Assembly: GCA_021234155.1 (NCBI GenBank)
Contig: JAJEKV010000030.1
Location: forward strand, 2,379,842-2,443,841
Direction of reading: 5' to 3'
Length of the DNA: 64,000 bases
Origin: Isoetes taiwanensis
Taxonomy: Eukaryota > Streptophyta > Lycopodiopsida > Isoetales > Isoetaceae
In this document: piece by piece, positions 37,513 to 47,130 of the stretch
How positions within the stretch are numbered: position 1 is the stretch's first letter
How the letters are laid out: each line of letters opens with the position of its first letter
Translations under genes and position numbers: made by a program
The notes under the pieces: generated by a model
Told to the model about the DNA's origin: nothing
Seen by the model: only the letters and a program-made list of their open reading frames with translations
Databases searched by the model: none

Positions 37513-38260
37513 ATGGATCTGCGATCATGGGCAGCAGCTCTTCTGTTAGTTTTAGCATTTGCAGCAGTGCTGGATGCCAGGGAGCTGCATGAAGCCAGGC
37601 TGCTGCTGGATCAGCAGCCCAGACCTGAGCAGAAGTCTGAGCAGCATAGCCAGGTGCAGCCTCAGCACTTTGGTGGAATTGGAGGAGGCATTGGAGGTGG
37701 AATTGGCGGCGGCATTGGCGGTAGTATTGGAGGTGGAATTGGCGGTAGCATTGGAGGTGGAATCGGCGGTAGCATTGGTGGCGGAATCGGCGGTAGCATT
37801 GGCGGCAGCATTGGAGGTAGTATTGGTGGTAGTGGTGGAGCTCATGGTGGTGGCAGTGCACATGGTGGTGGTAGTGGTGGAGGTTATGGCCATGGTGGTA
37901 GTGGTGGAGGTGGAGGTGGTTGTGGTGGTGGTGGTGGTAGTGGTGGAGGATATGGCCATGGTGGCGGTGGTGGAGGTGGATCTGGTGGCGGCAATGGTGG
38001 TGGACATGGTGGAGGAAGCGGCAACGGTGGTGGACATAGTGGAGGACATGGTGGAGGACACGGTGGCGGTGAGCGGAAGTGGTGGAGGACACGGTGGTAG
38101 TAGTGGAAGTGGTGGACACGGTGGTGGTAGTGGCGGAGGATATGGATATGGTTATGGTGGCGGTAGCGGTGGAGGTTACGGTGGCGGTAGTGGCAGTGGA
38201 TATGGTGGTGGTAGTGGTGGAGGATATGGCAGTGGCGGTGGTGGCAGTGGCCATCATTAA
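37513..38260 (+). CDS. Glycine-rich secreted protein, one-base frameshift
   Basis: A paralogue of the gene at 30,663-32,137. It starts M-D-L-R-S-W-A-A-A-L-L-L-V-L-A-F-A (signal peptide), then L-D-A-R-E-L-H-E, a Gln/Glu-rich linker ending V-Q-P-Q-H-F, then G-G-I-G-G-G-I and G-G-S-I units to about residue 110. A Gly/His-rich region (G-G-G-H-G-G-G, G-Y-G-H-G-G) follows. At about 38,071 an extra G (GGTGAGCGG, where GGTAGCGG would keep frame) diverts the reading into a stop at 38,100. The downstream frame continues the same pattern to G-G-S-G-H-H-stop at 38,260. From ATG to that stop is 748 bp, one more than a multiple of three, consistent with one inserted base. Likely secreted to the cell wall. 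Confidence 0.8.
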
Positions 38261-38976
38261 AAACAATGTGGAAAAGTGTATCCACTCTAGTACGTTGTAT
38301 TATGATTATACTAATAAGATTGCCATAGTGATGTGCACATCATCAAGATCGTATACCTATTTACTCATCGTCATCGCCGTCTCACGATACCGTATGGGGT
38401 CTCATAGGCTTTTTTGTGGATGATAAAATTCAATTCCATTTATTTTTAATACATTGTATTATGAACATAATAATAAGATAAGTTAAGATAGTATTTTTAT
38501 GTCATATAAATTGGTGGCGTCCATGAGGATATATAACGGATAATAAACTGCCCTGTTGATGTTTGCGTTGTCATCATCGTCTCACTTCTATTTTTTAGGG
38601 CAACGAGTTGTTGTGAGTGTTGTCATCATCATCTTTCATTCTTTTAGTGGATTTTTTTTTAGACAATTGTCTCCAACATAATTGTGTAGATCTCTTTTTG
38701 GGTTGCCTAGGATATATATGAAACTGCTCCAAACCTGCTGTTAGCTATAAATTGGCGGTCACCTGTGTTGTAGATCGTTGATGTTTGTACTGGCTAACGG
38801 CAAGACAGAGGCCATGGCGACCTCCAAGAGGCGATGCATTTGTTGGCAACAGACTTTACTATGGAAAGTATGGATCTTGATTTAAATTCAAAGTTGTTGA
38901 TTGCATATTGTACTCAAGCAAACAGTCTGAAGAGTGTTATTACTAAGCAAAAAAGCTCCTCGCCCTCTAAGTCCGG
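38261..38976. other. Non-coding spacer
   Basis: 3' flank of the glycine-rich gene, followed by AT-rich DNA. A short frame at 38,834-39,031 runs into the dipeptidase remnant; its first part has no recognised homology. Confidence 0.5.
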
Positions 38977-40512
38977 CTTAAATGCCAACGCAAAGGCATT
39001 GCAACAAGATGGTATTACAGCATTCATGTAGAGTGGATGTTATCGGATGCCTCCGATAACTATTATAGGATCTATATTGAGGGATATTCATATTATTAGC
39101 GAAGGTGTTGGTGCAGGTGAAATTGCAATTAGCGACCACTGAAGTAGCTGGCCTACCACCCAAGGACATATTATGTTTAATTGTATTTGTAAATACATAC
39201 TAATCAGCTTTCAATATCTCAACACACTAGAAATCCTAGTTACACTTCTTTCTTGCTAAAGTATCAGGTTTCATCCACTTATAATTCTACTATTAATGTA
39301 TGAACCGTGCCACCTGAAAAAAAGGATGCGGTGACACCATCCCTTAAGTTTTGTTGTTTTATACTCCCTTTTCTTTTCAGGAACTATTGAATCTTGTGTC
39401 AAATGCAAGGGTTGGTCGCATGCTCTCTGGAAAGGCTGGAATAGTACATTTTCATGTTGGTTCTGCATCATCATGTTTGGACCCTCTTTGGCGTGTCTTG
39501 AATGATAGTAAAGGTGCAATTCCAATAACTCAAATGCTATCGACTCATGTATCAAGCAGAGGTCCATATCTCTTACAGGTCTTCATCATTTCGCCTCATC
39601 TAGGCTAGAAGTTGTACATGTCTTAGTATGTTGATAGTTGTTGCTAATCTATCGTTCCTTCATTATCCTAGCATTTTCTGCGAGCTCTTAGAAAGCTGAA
39701 GTATATGGTTGCAAGCGGGTGGCTATGTTGACCTCACTGCAGATGAGGATGGAGAAAATAGCGCTCATAATGCGCTCTTGGACTGGGCAAAATGAGAGAT
39801 GCCTTTGGATAATATCTCTATTTCATCAGATGGTTTTGATTCTCTTCATGTCTTTGATAGCGAAGGCAAGCTTATCAAATATGGAGTGGCATTAACCAAG
39901 GCAAATCTAGCCACGATGACAAGATTAGTTCATGAAGATAAGATAAGATAAGATGGGCTCTTGAAGATGCGCTAAAAATTGGGACCAAGAATCCAGTCAC
40001 TCTCAAAGAAAGGTATGTACTTTCATAAAATGAAGGACCACTGGGCCCTATTTAAAACATTGACTGTCTTCTAAATTAATCATTTATAAGTCTTCAGTTC
40101 AACATGCTGCTCTTGTTAGAGTACGTGGCATCAGATCAAAGAGATAATTATATACCTAATGTCGATTAGGTGTATGGGAATTATTTCATGTAAAATGTCT
40201 TTGTCACTACTAGAAAATATAGCAATAAATATGTTATTGGTTTTGTTTGTCAAAAATGAACACTGAAATAGGTTGAGAACATGAATTAGGACGCAGAATT
40301 AACTTTCTTGGACTATCTCTTCATGTGCGCTTCATATATTGATGATATTTTTCTCATCCAATCCCAAATTTGTAGCAGGCTGCTTGGAGGTAGGGCATGA
40401 TGGTGATGTTATTGTTTTGGATCCAGAAAGCCTAGAGCTAAGTCATGTATTTGCAGTGGGGCAATTAGTGAAGTCTCCTACTTGGACAAAGAAGGGAATG
40501 TTCAAAAAATAA
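38977..40512 (+). pseudogene. Isoaspartyl dipeptidase (IadA, M38 family) homologue, broken
   Basis: The family hydrolyses beta-aspartyl dipeptides and belongs to the amidohydrolases. Visible pieces in order: A-L-Q-Q-D-G-I-T (38,990s), G-A-G-E-I-A-I-S-D-H (~39,110-39,142), an exon 39,381-39,578 with S-G-K-A-G-I-V-H-F-H-V-G and S-T-H-V, an exon from 39,672 with Y-V-D-L-T-A-D-E-D-G and I-S-I-S-S-D-G-F, a block with A-L-K-I-G-T-K-N-P, and a last exon (~40,378-40,512) with G-H-D-G-D-V-I-V-L-D-P-E-S ending in TAA. Probable metal ligands retained are the two His and the Asp of SSDG; Glu replaces the carbamylated Lys, as in some family members. The N-terminal HxH half is missing. There are in-frame stops (TAG after I-T-A-F-M, TGA after S-D-H, TGA in W-A-K-stop) and a frameshift. 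Introns with AG/GT borders remain, so it was not copied from mRNA. Confidence 0.8.
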
Positions 40513-40995
40513 TCAAAGACCTTTGAGGTAATTGCAGCCATTTCACTTGCCTAGTTTAAGATGCATAGTTTATGGCTCATATAATTGCTTGCACAAAGTT
40601 GGTTGGGACGTAGTTAAATTTGAAAAAACCCAAGCAAGTAACGGATCCACTCATGATAGGTCTAATATTTGAGATAGCTAGAAGACCAGTGTGTACCGAA
40701 ATAGACTGAATTTGTTTCAAAGGTTGTAGCTTTGAGAAATAAGAAGAAAACATATATCTACTTCCTCTTCCTCAACTAAATTATAATAATTTATCCTACA
40801 ATCGGGTTACCCAACCTACATTTTGTGCATAAGCTATTTGTGTGCCTTCCTCCATTTTTGGATTCCTTAAAGGGCAAATTTTAGGCACAATGGGTGAGGA
40901 AATTGGATATTCAGAGGAATATTTAATTTGCGATGGTGGATGTATGGCCTGCTATAGATGTGGCCGCGATTGTCCATTTTCTAAGAGTAACAGTG

Positions 40996-41334
40996 ATAGA
41001 TGTTTAAAGGCATTGTATACTGGGATGAGAATTCATGCTGCTAAGATTGTTGGTGGGGATTATGCAAACATTCTTGTTGGTAACACCTTGATTAACATGT
41101 ATGCTAAATGTGGTAAAAAGTTTGATGTAAGCAGTGTCTTTGACAGAGTGCCAGATCATAATGTGGTGTCTTGGAATCCTATCATATTTGAATATGTTGA
41201 GATTGGGGATTCCAAGATGGTTCTACACTGTTTCCAATCTATGCAAGACGAAGGTTTCACACCGAATGCATGGACTTATATCCATGATAGCAAGAATGGC
41301 ATCAAAAGCCACCAAAACTTTAGATTTGCTTGAG
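40996..41334 (+). pseudogene. PPR protein fragment (PLS class)
   Basis: The reading includes G-M-R-I-H-A, V-G-N-T-L-I-N-M-Y-A-K-C-G, V-F-D-R-V-P, N-V-V-S-W-N and M-Q-D-E-G-F-T-P-N-A-W-T-Y, the signature of plant pentatricopeptide repeats that bind organellar RNA. Only about two and a half repeats are present. The frame opens at 40,842 with unrelated Cys-rich sequence and then loses homology after A-W-T-Y. There is no start, organelle-targeting peptide, E or DYW domain. Confidence 0.8.
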
Positions 41335-41699
41335 AAGTCTTTGTGATCCGCATATGATACTAAATGCACATATGAAGCCATGTGTTCCTCTTTGAATTTG
41401 TTTGTTTGTTTAAGTAGGTTAATGCTCTTCTGAGATGTAAAATGCTCCTACCAGCAAAAGAGTTAGGCCTAAAAAATCAACACAAGACTTGCTCTAGTCA
41501 GCTCCTACCCCAGTGCCTTGTTTACTAAAAAATTGTTTCATGAGTATTTAAATAGCACAATCTTTCCGTCTGACTTTGGATGCCCAACACGCTTGTTCCA
41601 AATGTTTTCTTTCAAAGCAAAATTTTGATGGTATGAGGGATACTTACAGAAGAGGAGGAAGGCAGATGCAGAATTCTTATATTGTCAACAAGAATCTGG

Positions 41700-42016
41700 C
41701 TCGTTAGGATAGTTCCTTATACGATGCTATAACAATTTATGAAAAAGGAAAGGAAGACGGGCTCAAGCCAGGTCGTTCAATCTTTTTTGATGCATTGAAG
41801 GCATGTAGTAGTTTTAAGGCATTCCATACTGGGATCAGATTGGGGATTCCAAGATGGCTCTACAATGTTTTCAATCTATGCAAGATGAAGGTTTCACACC
41901 AAGTGCACGGACTTAGTGTAGCTGCACTGAAAACATGTTCTAACCTCCATGTAAGTTGTTATGTTGAATTGTTTTGTTTGTATCAGAAATGTGGAAGAGA
42001 TCATGGATTTCAATAG
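41700..42016 (+). pseudogene. Second PPR fragment, frameshifted
   Basis: Across shifting frames it shows K-A-C-S-S, then G-D-S-K-M-A-L-Q-C-F-Q-S-M-Q-D-E-G-F-T-P and V-A-A-L-K-T-C-S-N-L. The core (41,849-41,913) is nearly the same DNA as 41,207-41,281 in the first fragment. It could be a further piece of the same ancestral gene or a local duplicate. Confidence 0.7.
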
Positions 42017-42237
42017 CAAGTTCTTACACATACTAGTGTTTTTGTGATATTAATGTTTTTGTGATATGCTTACTATTGTCTTGCATGGCCTTAAATTGCA
42101 CCTTTATGATTCAAAACTTGCACTGGGCTTTTGATCCAGCATATTCGTCAAAAGTTTTGGTCTTGTATAATGTGTTGTTTTGGTCTGTTATACTTGGCCT
42201 GTGTTGTGATATAGGTTTCTATGCATGGTGCACGGTC

Positions 42238-42930
42238 TGTTGAACTTAATTTTGTTGATATTACAGATGCCTCAGGCTTTAATGCCTTGTTGGACCCGTG
42301 TGTTATCTGTTGGACTTAATTTTGTTGATATTACAGATGCCTCAGGCTTTAATGCCTCGTCAAGCACCGTAAGCTGTGGGTTGGTGCATGATGGGTGGAT
42401 TGCTCAAGTCCGTAGCCATGAAGTGCGAATATGCGCTCCTACAAAAGCTGCTCATCCTCTAGGATCACTTTGTGCAACCCCAATCTGCAGAGCCTGGAGG
42501 CCAAAAGAGTTTTGTCTGAATTTAGGAGCTGTAGCTACAGGGACAATAATTTTAGGGCTATCACGCCCTGGGATGCTTGCGCTGTTGGGAACTATGATGG
42601 CATTTGATGGTTCTCAGGAACTTGTAGAACTTACAACATTGTTTTCTTCAGGTCGAGGTATCATGTATCTCAATTCTACAGGAGGAGGAGTTGGTGCCTT
42701 TCCCAGTACCGCCAACCATTGTGGGTCTTGTGGAAACCAGTGACGATAACTATTTTCCTTTTGGTGTTGAGATAGGAAAATATGCATGGTTGGGACTCAT
42801 AAGCCATCTATGGAATTGTTGTCCATCGTTCCTGGAGAAAACTTTAGGCCTCTTGCTGTTGGCTTAATTATGCTTTTGACATCAATTGGTAATGCATTGA
42901 TTGGCTGTGTGCCTCAGGACTTCAATTACA
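42238..42930 (+). pseudogene. CPSF-A / DDB1-like family fragment
   Basis: The reading D-A-S-G-F-N-A-S-S-S-T-V-S-C-G-L-V-H-D-G, then A-Q-V-R-S-H-E-V-R and R-P-K-E-F-C-L, then G-T-H-K-P-S-M-E-L-L-S-I-V-P-G-E-N-F-R and G-C-V-P-Q-D matches, from memory, the plant CPSF A-subunit-like protein of the Arabidopsis At3g11960 type, a beta-propeller scaffold related to DDB1 and CPSF160. It covers only an internal part. At least two frame changes (near 42,655 and 42,780) break it. The first 70 bp (42,238-42,307) are duplicated at 42,308-42,358, so the D-I-T-D-A-S-G-F-N-A reading occurs twice. Homology stops at G-C-V-P-Q-D, just before the RRP42 piece. Confidence 0.65.
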
Positions 42931-42947
42931 AAGATCTGATCAGTCCA

Positions 42948-44131
42948 GGTATGGAAGCACTGACATTTTTGTTGAATGTTCTTCAACCGTTTCACCTGAA
43001 TTTAAGGTTGTTTGAATCTAATTTTCTTACCCATTTTTTGTTTATCCTTCTGAAGTTGTTGTTGGCATTCTACGAGGGGGCGAGGAAGAGATAATCTTAG
43101 TATGGAATTATCAAGAGCATTGCAAAGAAGTTTTGTTGGTGGATCTAGTCGCTTGGGTGAGTGCAAACCTTGTGAAGAATACAGTTATGTTGTTGTATTC
43201 TATAGTTGCGCAGTCATTTTGTTATCTGATTACAGGTGCAGCTGTTGATCTCATCTCTTTGCAGATAGTAGAGGGAAAGTTTTGCTGGGAACTGTATGTG
43301 GATGCCATTGTTCTGGTTTCAGATGGAAATATCCTAGATGCATTTGCATGCTATTAAGGTAAAAAGTATAGTGCCTATGTGCCTATTATTAAAATTATAG
43401 AACACATATATATAGATCATCTGCAAGCATATTTTTCTTTTAACTTCTCAATGCATACTAAGTCCTTTTACCCACCGCAATCATAATTTGCAAATTAGGA
43501 GTTTTGGGAGGGGTTTTGAGGATAGGTCAGGTTAGAGTATGCGGCTAGGCAAAGTAAGAGAACCTGTTAATAGCGCAGTGATTTCTATCAAGAAGATCCA
43601 TGCAAAAGAGAACATTTCAGTGATGAAGTAATTAATCATTGCTAGCTCCTTTAGAATATTGTCTCACGCATAGTATAAGGATTTCTACATCTATCCTGCA
43701 CTACACGTTTTTCTCTGCTTTTAACTTTGCACTTGCGTTTTTCTGACACAACTATATCTAACAAGCCTTCCTAGAGTCCAAGTAATGGATGGTTATGAAG
43801 ATATAACAGAGGTTGAATTGAGTGATAACTCTGAAGAGTTTGCCCACTTCAACGCCGCCCATGTGCTCCTTACTGTTACTTTGACAAAGGTGTCTTCTTG
43901 GTACTTTCACATTTCATTATCATAGAACAAACAACATTTAATGGCTATGTGCTTTGTGCACATTGGAAAATATTATATTATTATATTGTGGATGCAACTG
44001 CTGAAGAAAAGTCATAAATGCCTTAAGCACTTTCAGTATCTGTGGCATGATATGTGGCCTCACCAAACATGGGATAACTGGCTTGGATCCCATTGTAGTT
44101 TCTGCCATGATTGCTATAGATAAAAGAATTG
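42948..44131 (+). pseudogene. Exosome subunit RRP42 homologue, broken
   Basis: RRP42 is an RNase PH-like ring subunit of the RNA exosome. Pieces: S-T-D-I-F-V-E-C-S-S-T-V-S-P-E-F-K (42,951-43,005), M-E-L-S-R-A-L-Q-R-S (ending 43,156), an intron 43,157-43,235 (GTGAGT...TTACAG), then an exon to 43,358 with I-V-E-G-K-F-C-W-E-L-Y-V-D and S-D-G-N-I-L-D-A. Later come L-P-R-V-Q-V (43,765 on) to V-T-L-T-K, then G-K-Y-Y-I and M-I-C-G-L-T-K-H-G-I-T-G-L-D-P. In the third exon, GCATGCTATTAAG looks like GCATGTGCTATTAAG with two bases lost, giving a stop. Further stops follow in the last block. The start is missing. Confidence 0.75.
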
Positions 44132-44139
44132 AGCCATGG

Positions 44140-44790
44140 GCTACTACCACAAGTTGACATCAAAATTGTTGTTGCCAGTTTGAGCTTCTTATGCAGTTTA
44201 ATACATTTTCTATAGATTGGTCTAGGTGGCACTTCACTGACATAACAACATCTTAAATATGTCCCATTTGCTACATGTCTATGTTCATTATGGCTACATC
44301 CTGTAGGCAGTCTGCCAAAGTATAGTTACAGGTTATTTGAAGACCCCAAATTATGTAAGCCTCTGCTTGAGGAGCCCTGTATCGAGTTTTTTAGGACCAA
44401 CTCAAAGATTCGCGCCTGTTCAAAGTAGTTCAATTGGAGACTACTGACGGTATCTTTACTTGTGGAAAATGTATAAGGTCCTATAATGCAAAGGCTAATA
44501 AAGTGCAAACTGCCTTATGCCTTGCAATAAAAAATCAATAACCTTTACCTTTACATCAAGTTCGTTGTAATTTGCCCTAAGGTTCATTCTTGGTCCATTT
44601 GAGCAAATATTTGAATCATGTGTACATAACATTCTATAAGCTGGTGTGGTGTGTAAAATAATGGTTGAACGTGTAGGGAATTTTCAAATTAATATCAAAT
44701 GTTATCGAATTTGGCATTGTACATATAAAAGGAGATACATAAGGGGCCTACAACTCAGTAAGGCAATGACTTTGAAAAGGCAATGAGTTT
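44140..44790. other. Non-coding spacer
   Basis: AT-rich, with no recognised gene, between the RRP42 remnant and the large (AGAAT)n array. Confidence 0.55.
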
Positions 44791-44864
44791 AGAATAGAAT
44801 AGAATAGAATAGAATAGAATAGAATAGAATAGAATAGAATAGAATAGAATAGAATAGAATAGAA
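44791..44864. repeat. (AGAAT)n microsatellite, ~15 units
   Basis: Uninterrupted pentamer from 44,791 to 44,864, the longest in the window. Shorter runs of the same pentamer in either orientation occur at 22.37, 23.78, 28.22, 35.23 and 45.84 kb; three of these directly end a LINE-like 3' sequence. Confidence 0.98.
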
Positions 44865-45300
44865 ATTATTGTCCCTTGTGCCCTAAGGCCCCTGGCACTG
44901 ATGTAGCATGGGCGAGCTCCCAAGAGGGCGCTATTAGCACATCACGATGGTATATTGTAGCCTTTTCTAAAGGCTTTTCTTGGTTTCTTTTAGTACCGGC
45001 ACCCCGCTTATATTTGGCTTCGTGGCCGTGCAAGAATGCTTCGCTATTAACAGCTTTGAGCTGTACACATTGTGGATTCCATTGTCCCACCTTTAATAGT
45101 GGGTTAAATTATGAACCCTCAACCTTTGGTGCACCAGAACTCTTATGTGGAAATAGAACACCAGCCGGCGGGTTGTACCCGCTCTATCCTGGTGGTCGGT
45201 CGGAGGTTCCTCACTGTCCCGACACTTAGCTCCTTTCCGTTTTCTACAATTATAGTGCATAGTCTTGGTGCCCAATAGTGGTGCCCAGCGGCAATAAAGT
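44865..45300 (-). mobile_element. Possible retroposon using the (AGAAT)n array as tail
   Basis: Read on the minus strand, the sequence runs into 'ggcacaagggacaataattt' and then directly into the (TTCTA)n run at 44,864-44,791. The layout matches the LINE 3' ends at 22.4, 28.2 and 45.8 kb, but the body is a different sequence. A 74-residue minus frame (44,866-45,090) is open but unrecognised. I found no clear RNA polymerase III promoter boxes. The 5' border is a guess. Confidence 0.35.
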
Positions 45301-45663
45301 CGCACTAGATGTAAAAAGAGAAATTTTTCGCGTGTCTAGATGTAATGCCTTTATGCATCATCAGCCTAAGATAATTAAAACAACAAAATAGTCATATTTG
45401 GGAGAATGAATAAATACAAGTAGAAGGCGAGGTGCTAGAACATGTTGTGTATACAAAAAGTTTTAGTAGTTTATTGCTATCATATTTTTCATATTTTGGT
45501 AGTTGATTGCCACTCGTATTGTTCAAGTGATGAACTTGAGGCTTTGATGTAAGCACAAGTGCAGGGCTTAAAAATACATGGGTTCTCAAAAAAATTGTAG
45601 GGAATTTATAAAATGATATAAATGTATCACATATGTTGCCTAAACGCCTTCGTTCACTACAAC
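45301..45663. other. Non-coding spacer
   Basis: No gene recognised. It ends at ACTACAAC, the candidate left target duplication of the next element. Confidence 0.5.
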
Positions 45664-45859
45664 AAACCCTCAGTAGATAAACCCTCAGTAGTCATTATCT
45701 CCGCTTGTCTAGTATCATCATTACTGCAAAGGTTTTTCCCTTGAAAGGGGTTTTTTAATCCTAGTAGTAATGATTGTACTAGCCCATTGTATGGGTCCCA
45801 TGACCTATTGGTCTCCGTGGACGTTAAAAAAACTATTCTATTCTATTCTATTCTATTCT
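45664..45859 (+). mobile_element. 5'-truncated LINE/SINE 3' end with (TTCTA)n tail
   Basis: 45,748-45,833 is almost identical to the reverse complement of the copy at 28.2 kb (shared word CTCCGTGGACGTTAAAAAA). It ends in (CTATT)5 up to about 45,860. ACTACAAC occurs immediately before (45,656-45,663) and after (45,860-45,867), a candidate target-site duplication. It lacks ~13 bp of the hairpin region present in the 28.2-kb copy. Confidence 0.7.
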
Positions 45860-45867
45860 ACTACAAC

Positions 45868-47130
45868 TTAGGAACCATATTGCTAGACGAGATGAGACGA
45901 GAATGCATGGATGGTCCATAAAAGTATGCTCATGGCTTTTGCTATATGCACATAGCAGAAGGCATTGAATGTTATGATGCAAAACATGCAATGATGACCC
46001 CTCTTGCTATAAGCTATGTAAAGCAGGGGCAAAAAGAATAATAAACATCTCATGTCAGGGATCTCAAGTCATAAGCACCATGCTAGAAATAGCCTTGGTC
46101 CATGTACAATTCATAAACAAAAGAAAATAAAACAACACAAAATAAAACCCCCCATTCAAACCATTAATAAGCCCCGACACATCAAATGACCCAACAAGAA
46201 CCATCAAAATGAAACGACAACAAGAAACATGAATCTCAGCCCATCGGAGGGCAACCCTCCGTGCGCAGCACCTTGTTTTTGGATTCCACTTGGAAAAAAA
46301 AAATATAATGAGGATTTGTTGTTTTATTTGTGTTTTTTGAGTCATTTCTCTTCTTTTGGGGTTCACAATAGAATCTCCATTTTGTTACGACACAAGCTCA
46401 GGGGTGTGGCTTAGAGGACTTGTAGAGTGAACACAGATGCAAACTCAATTTAACATCCCGGCAAAAAGAACATTTTAAGTTTTGGTAATGTTAGGGAAAA
46501 AAAAACATTGAAACTTTAAAATATTGAAGCAAAGCATTGAACTTTAATTGTTAAATAAAATTGATTATTGTTGGTTGCTACAATAGTAGCGATCCAACAA
46601 AAATCTGGAACCAACAAAAGAGATTTAGAATGGATCATATGTGGTCGGACCAGCCTGGTAATGAGCTGAACTAGGGATAATAAGCCAAACTAAGACTAGA
46701 CAATCCAAGTTGAGCTAAAGGCAGACTTTTTTTCTAAAAGGTATGTCTAGTATAAGAAGCATCCAACTTTTAGAATGAAGAGAGTAGAGAAGAAACTTGA
46801 TTTCAAAACCGTTTGATGTTATAATCCAATTCATTGTTGTAACCTTATTCCAGACTCCTTGAATATCCAGAGAGGTTACCAAGATGGATGAACAGATTCT
46901 CAAATTTGGGAGGAAAAGACTGTTGTTGTTCATAAATTAAGCCAAATCCCATTGTAAAAAATTAAAACAGTTCTTAATCTTATGCCCTGTTAAATTAATA
47001 GTAGAAACCTAGAGGAGATGGAGCGTTTGCTCTGCTAGATTCTAAGGAAGGCAGAATCAGATAGATCCCATTTGCAGTGTTCGCAAGTCTGAGTAGTTAG
47101 AAGCCAGATAGATCTTGTTTGCTTTATTCA
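45868..47130. other. Non-coding spacer
   Basis: No supported gene. It holds the second 28-nt hairpin (46,245-46,272) and, at about 47,060-47,150, two related ~48-bp stretches beginning CAGATAGATC. Confidence 0.5.
46245..46272. repeat. 28-nt dispersed hairpin, copy 2
   Basis: Identical to 24,575-24,602 in the same orientation (CGGAGGG-CAA-CCCTCCG then TGCGCAGCACC). The flanking bases differ from copy 1. Confidence 0.85.

Noticed and set aside
37451-38285. Minus-strand His/Thr/Pro-rich frames opposite the plus glycine-rich gene
   Set aside because: Same repeat-driven antisense openness; the plus strand explains the locus.
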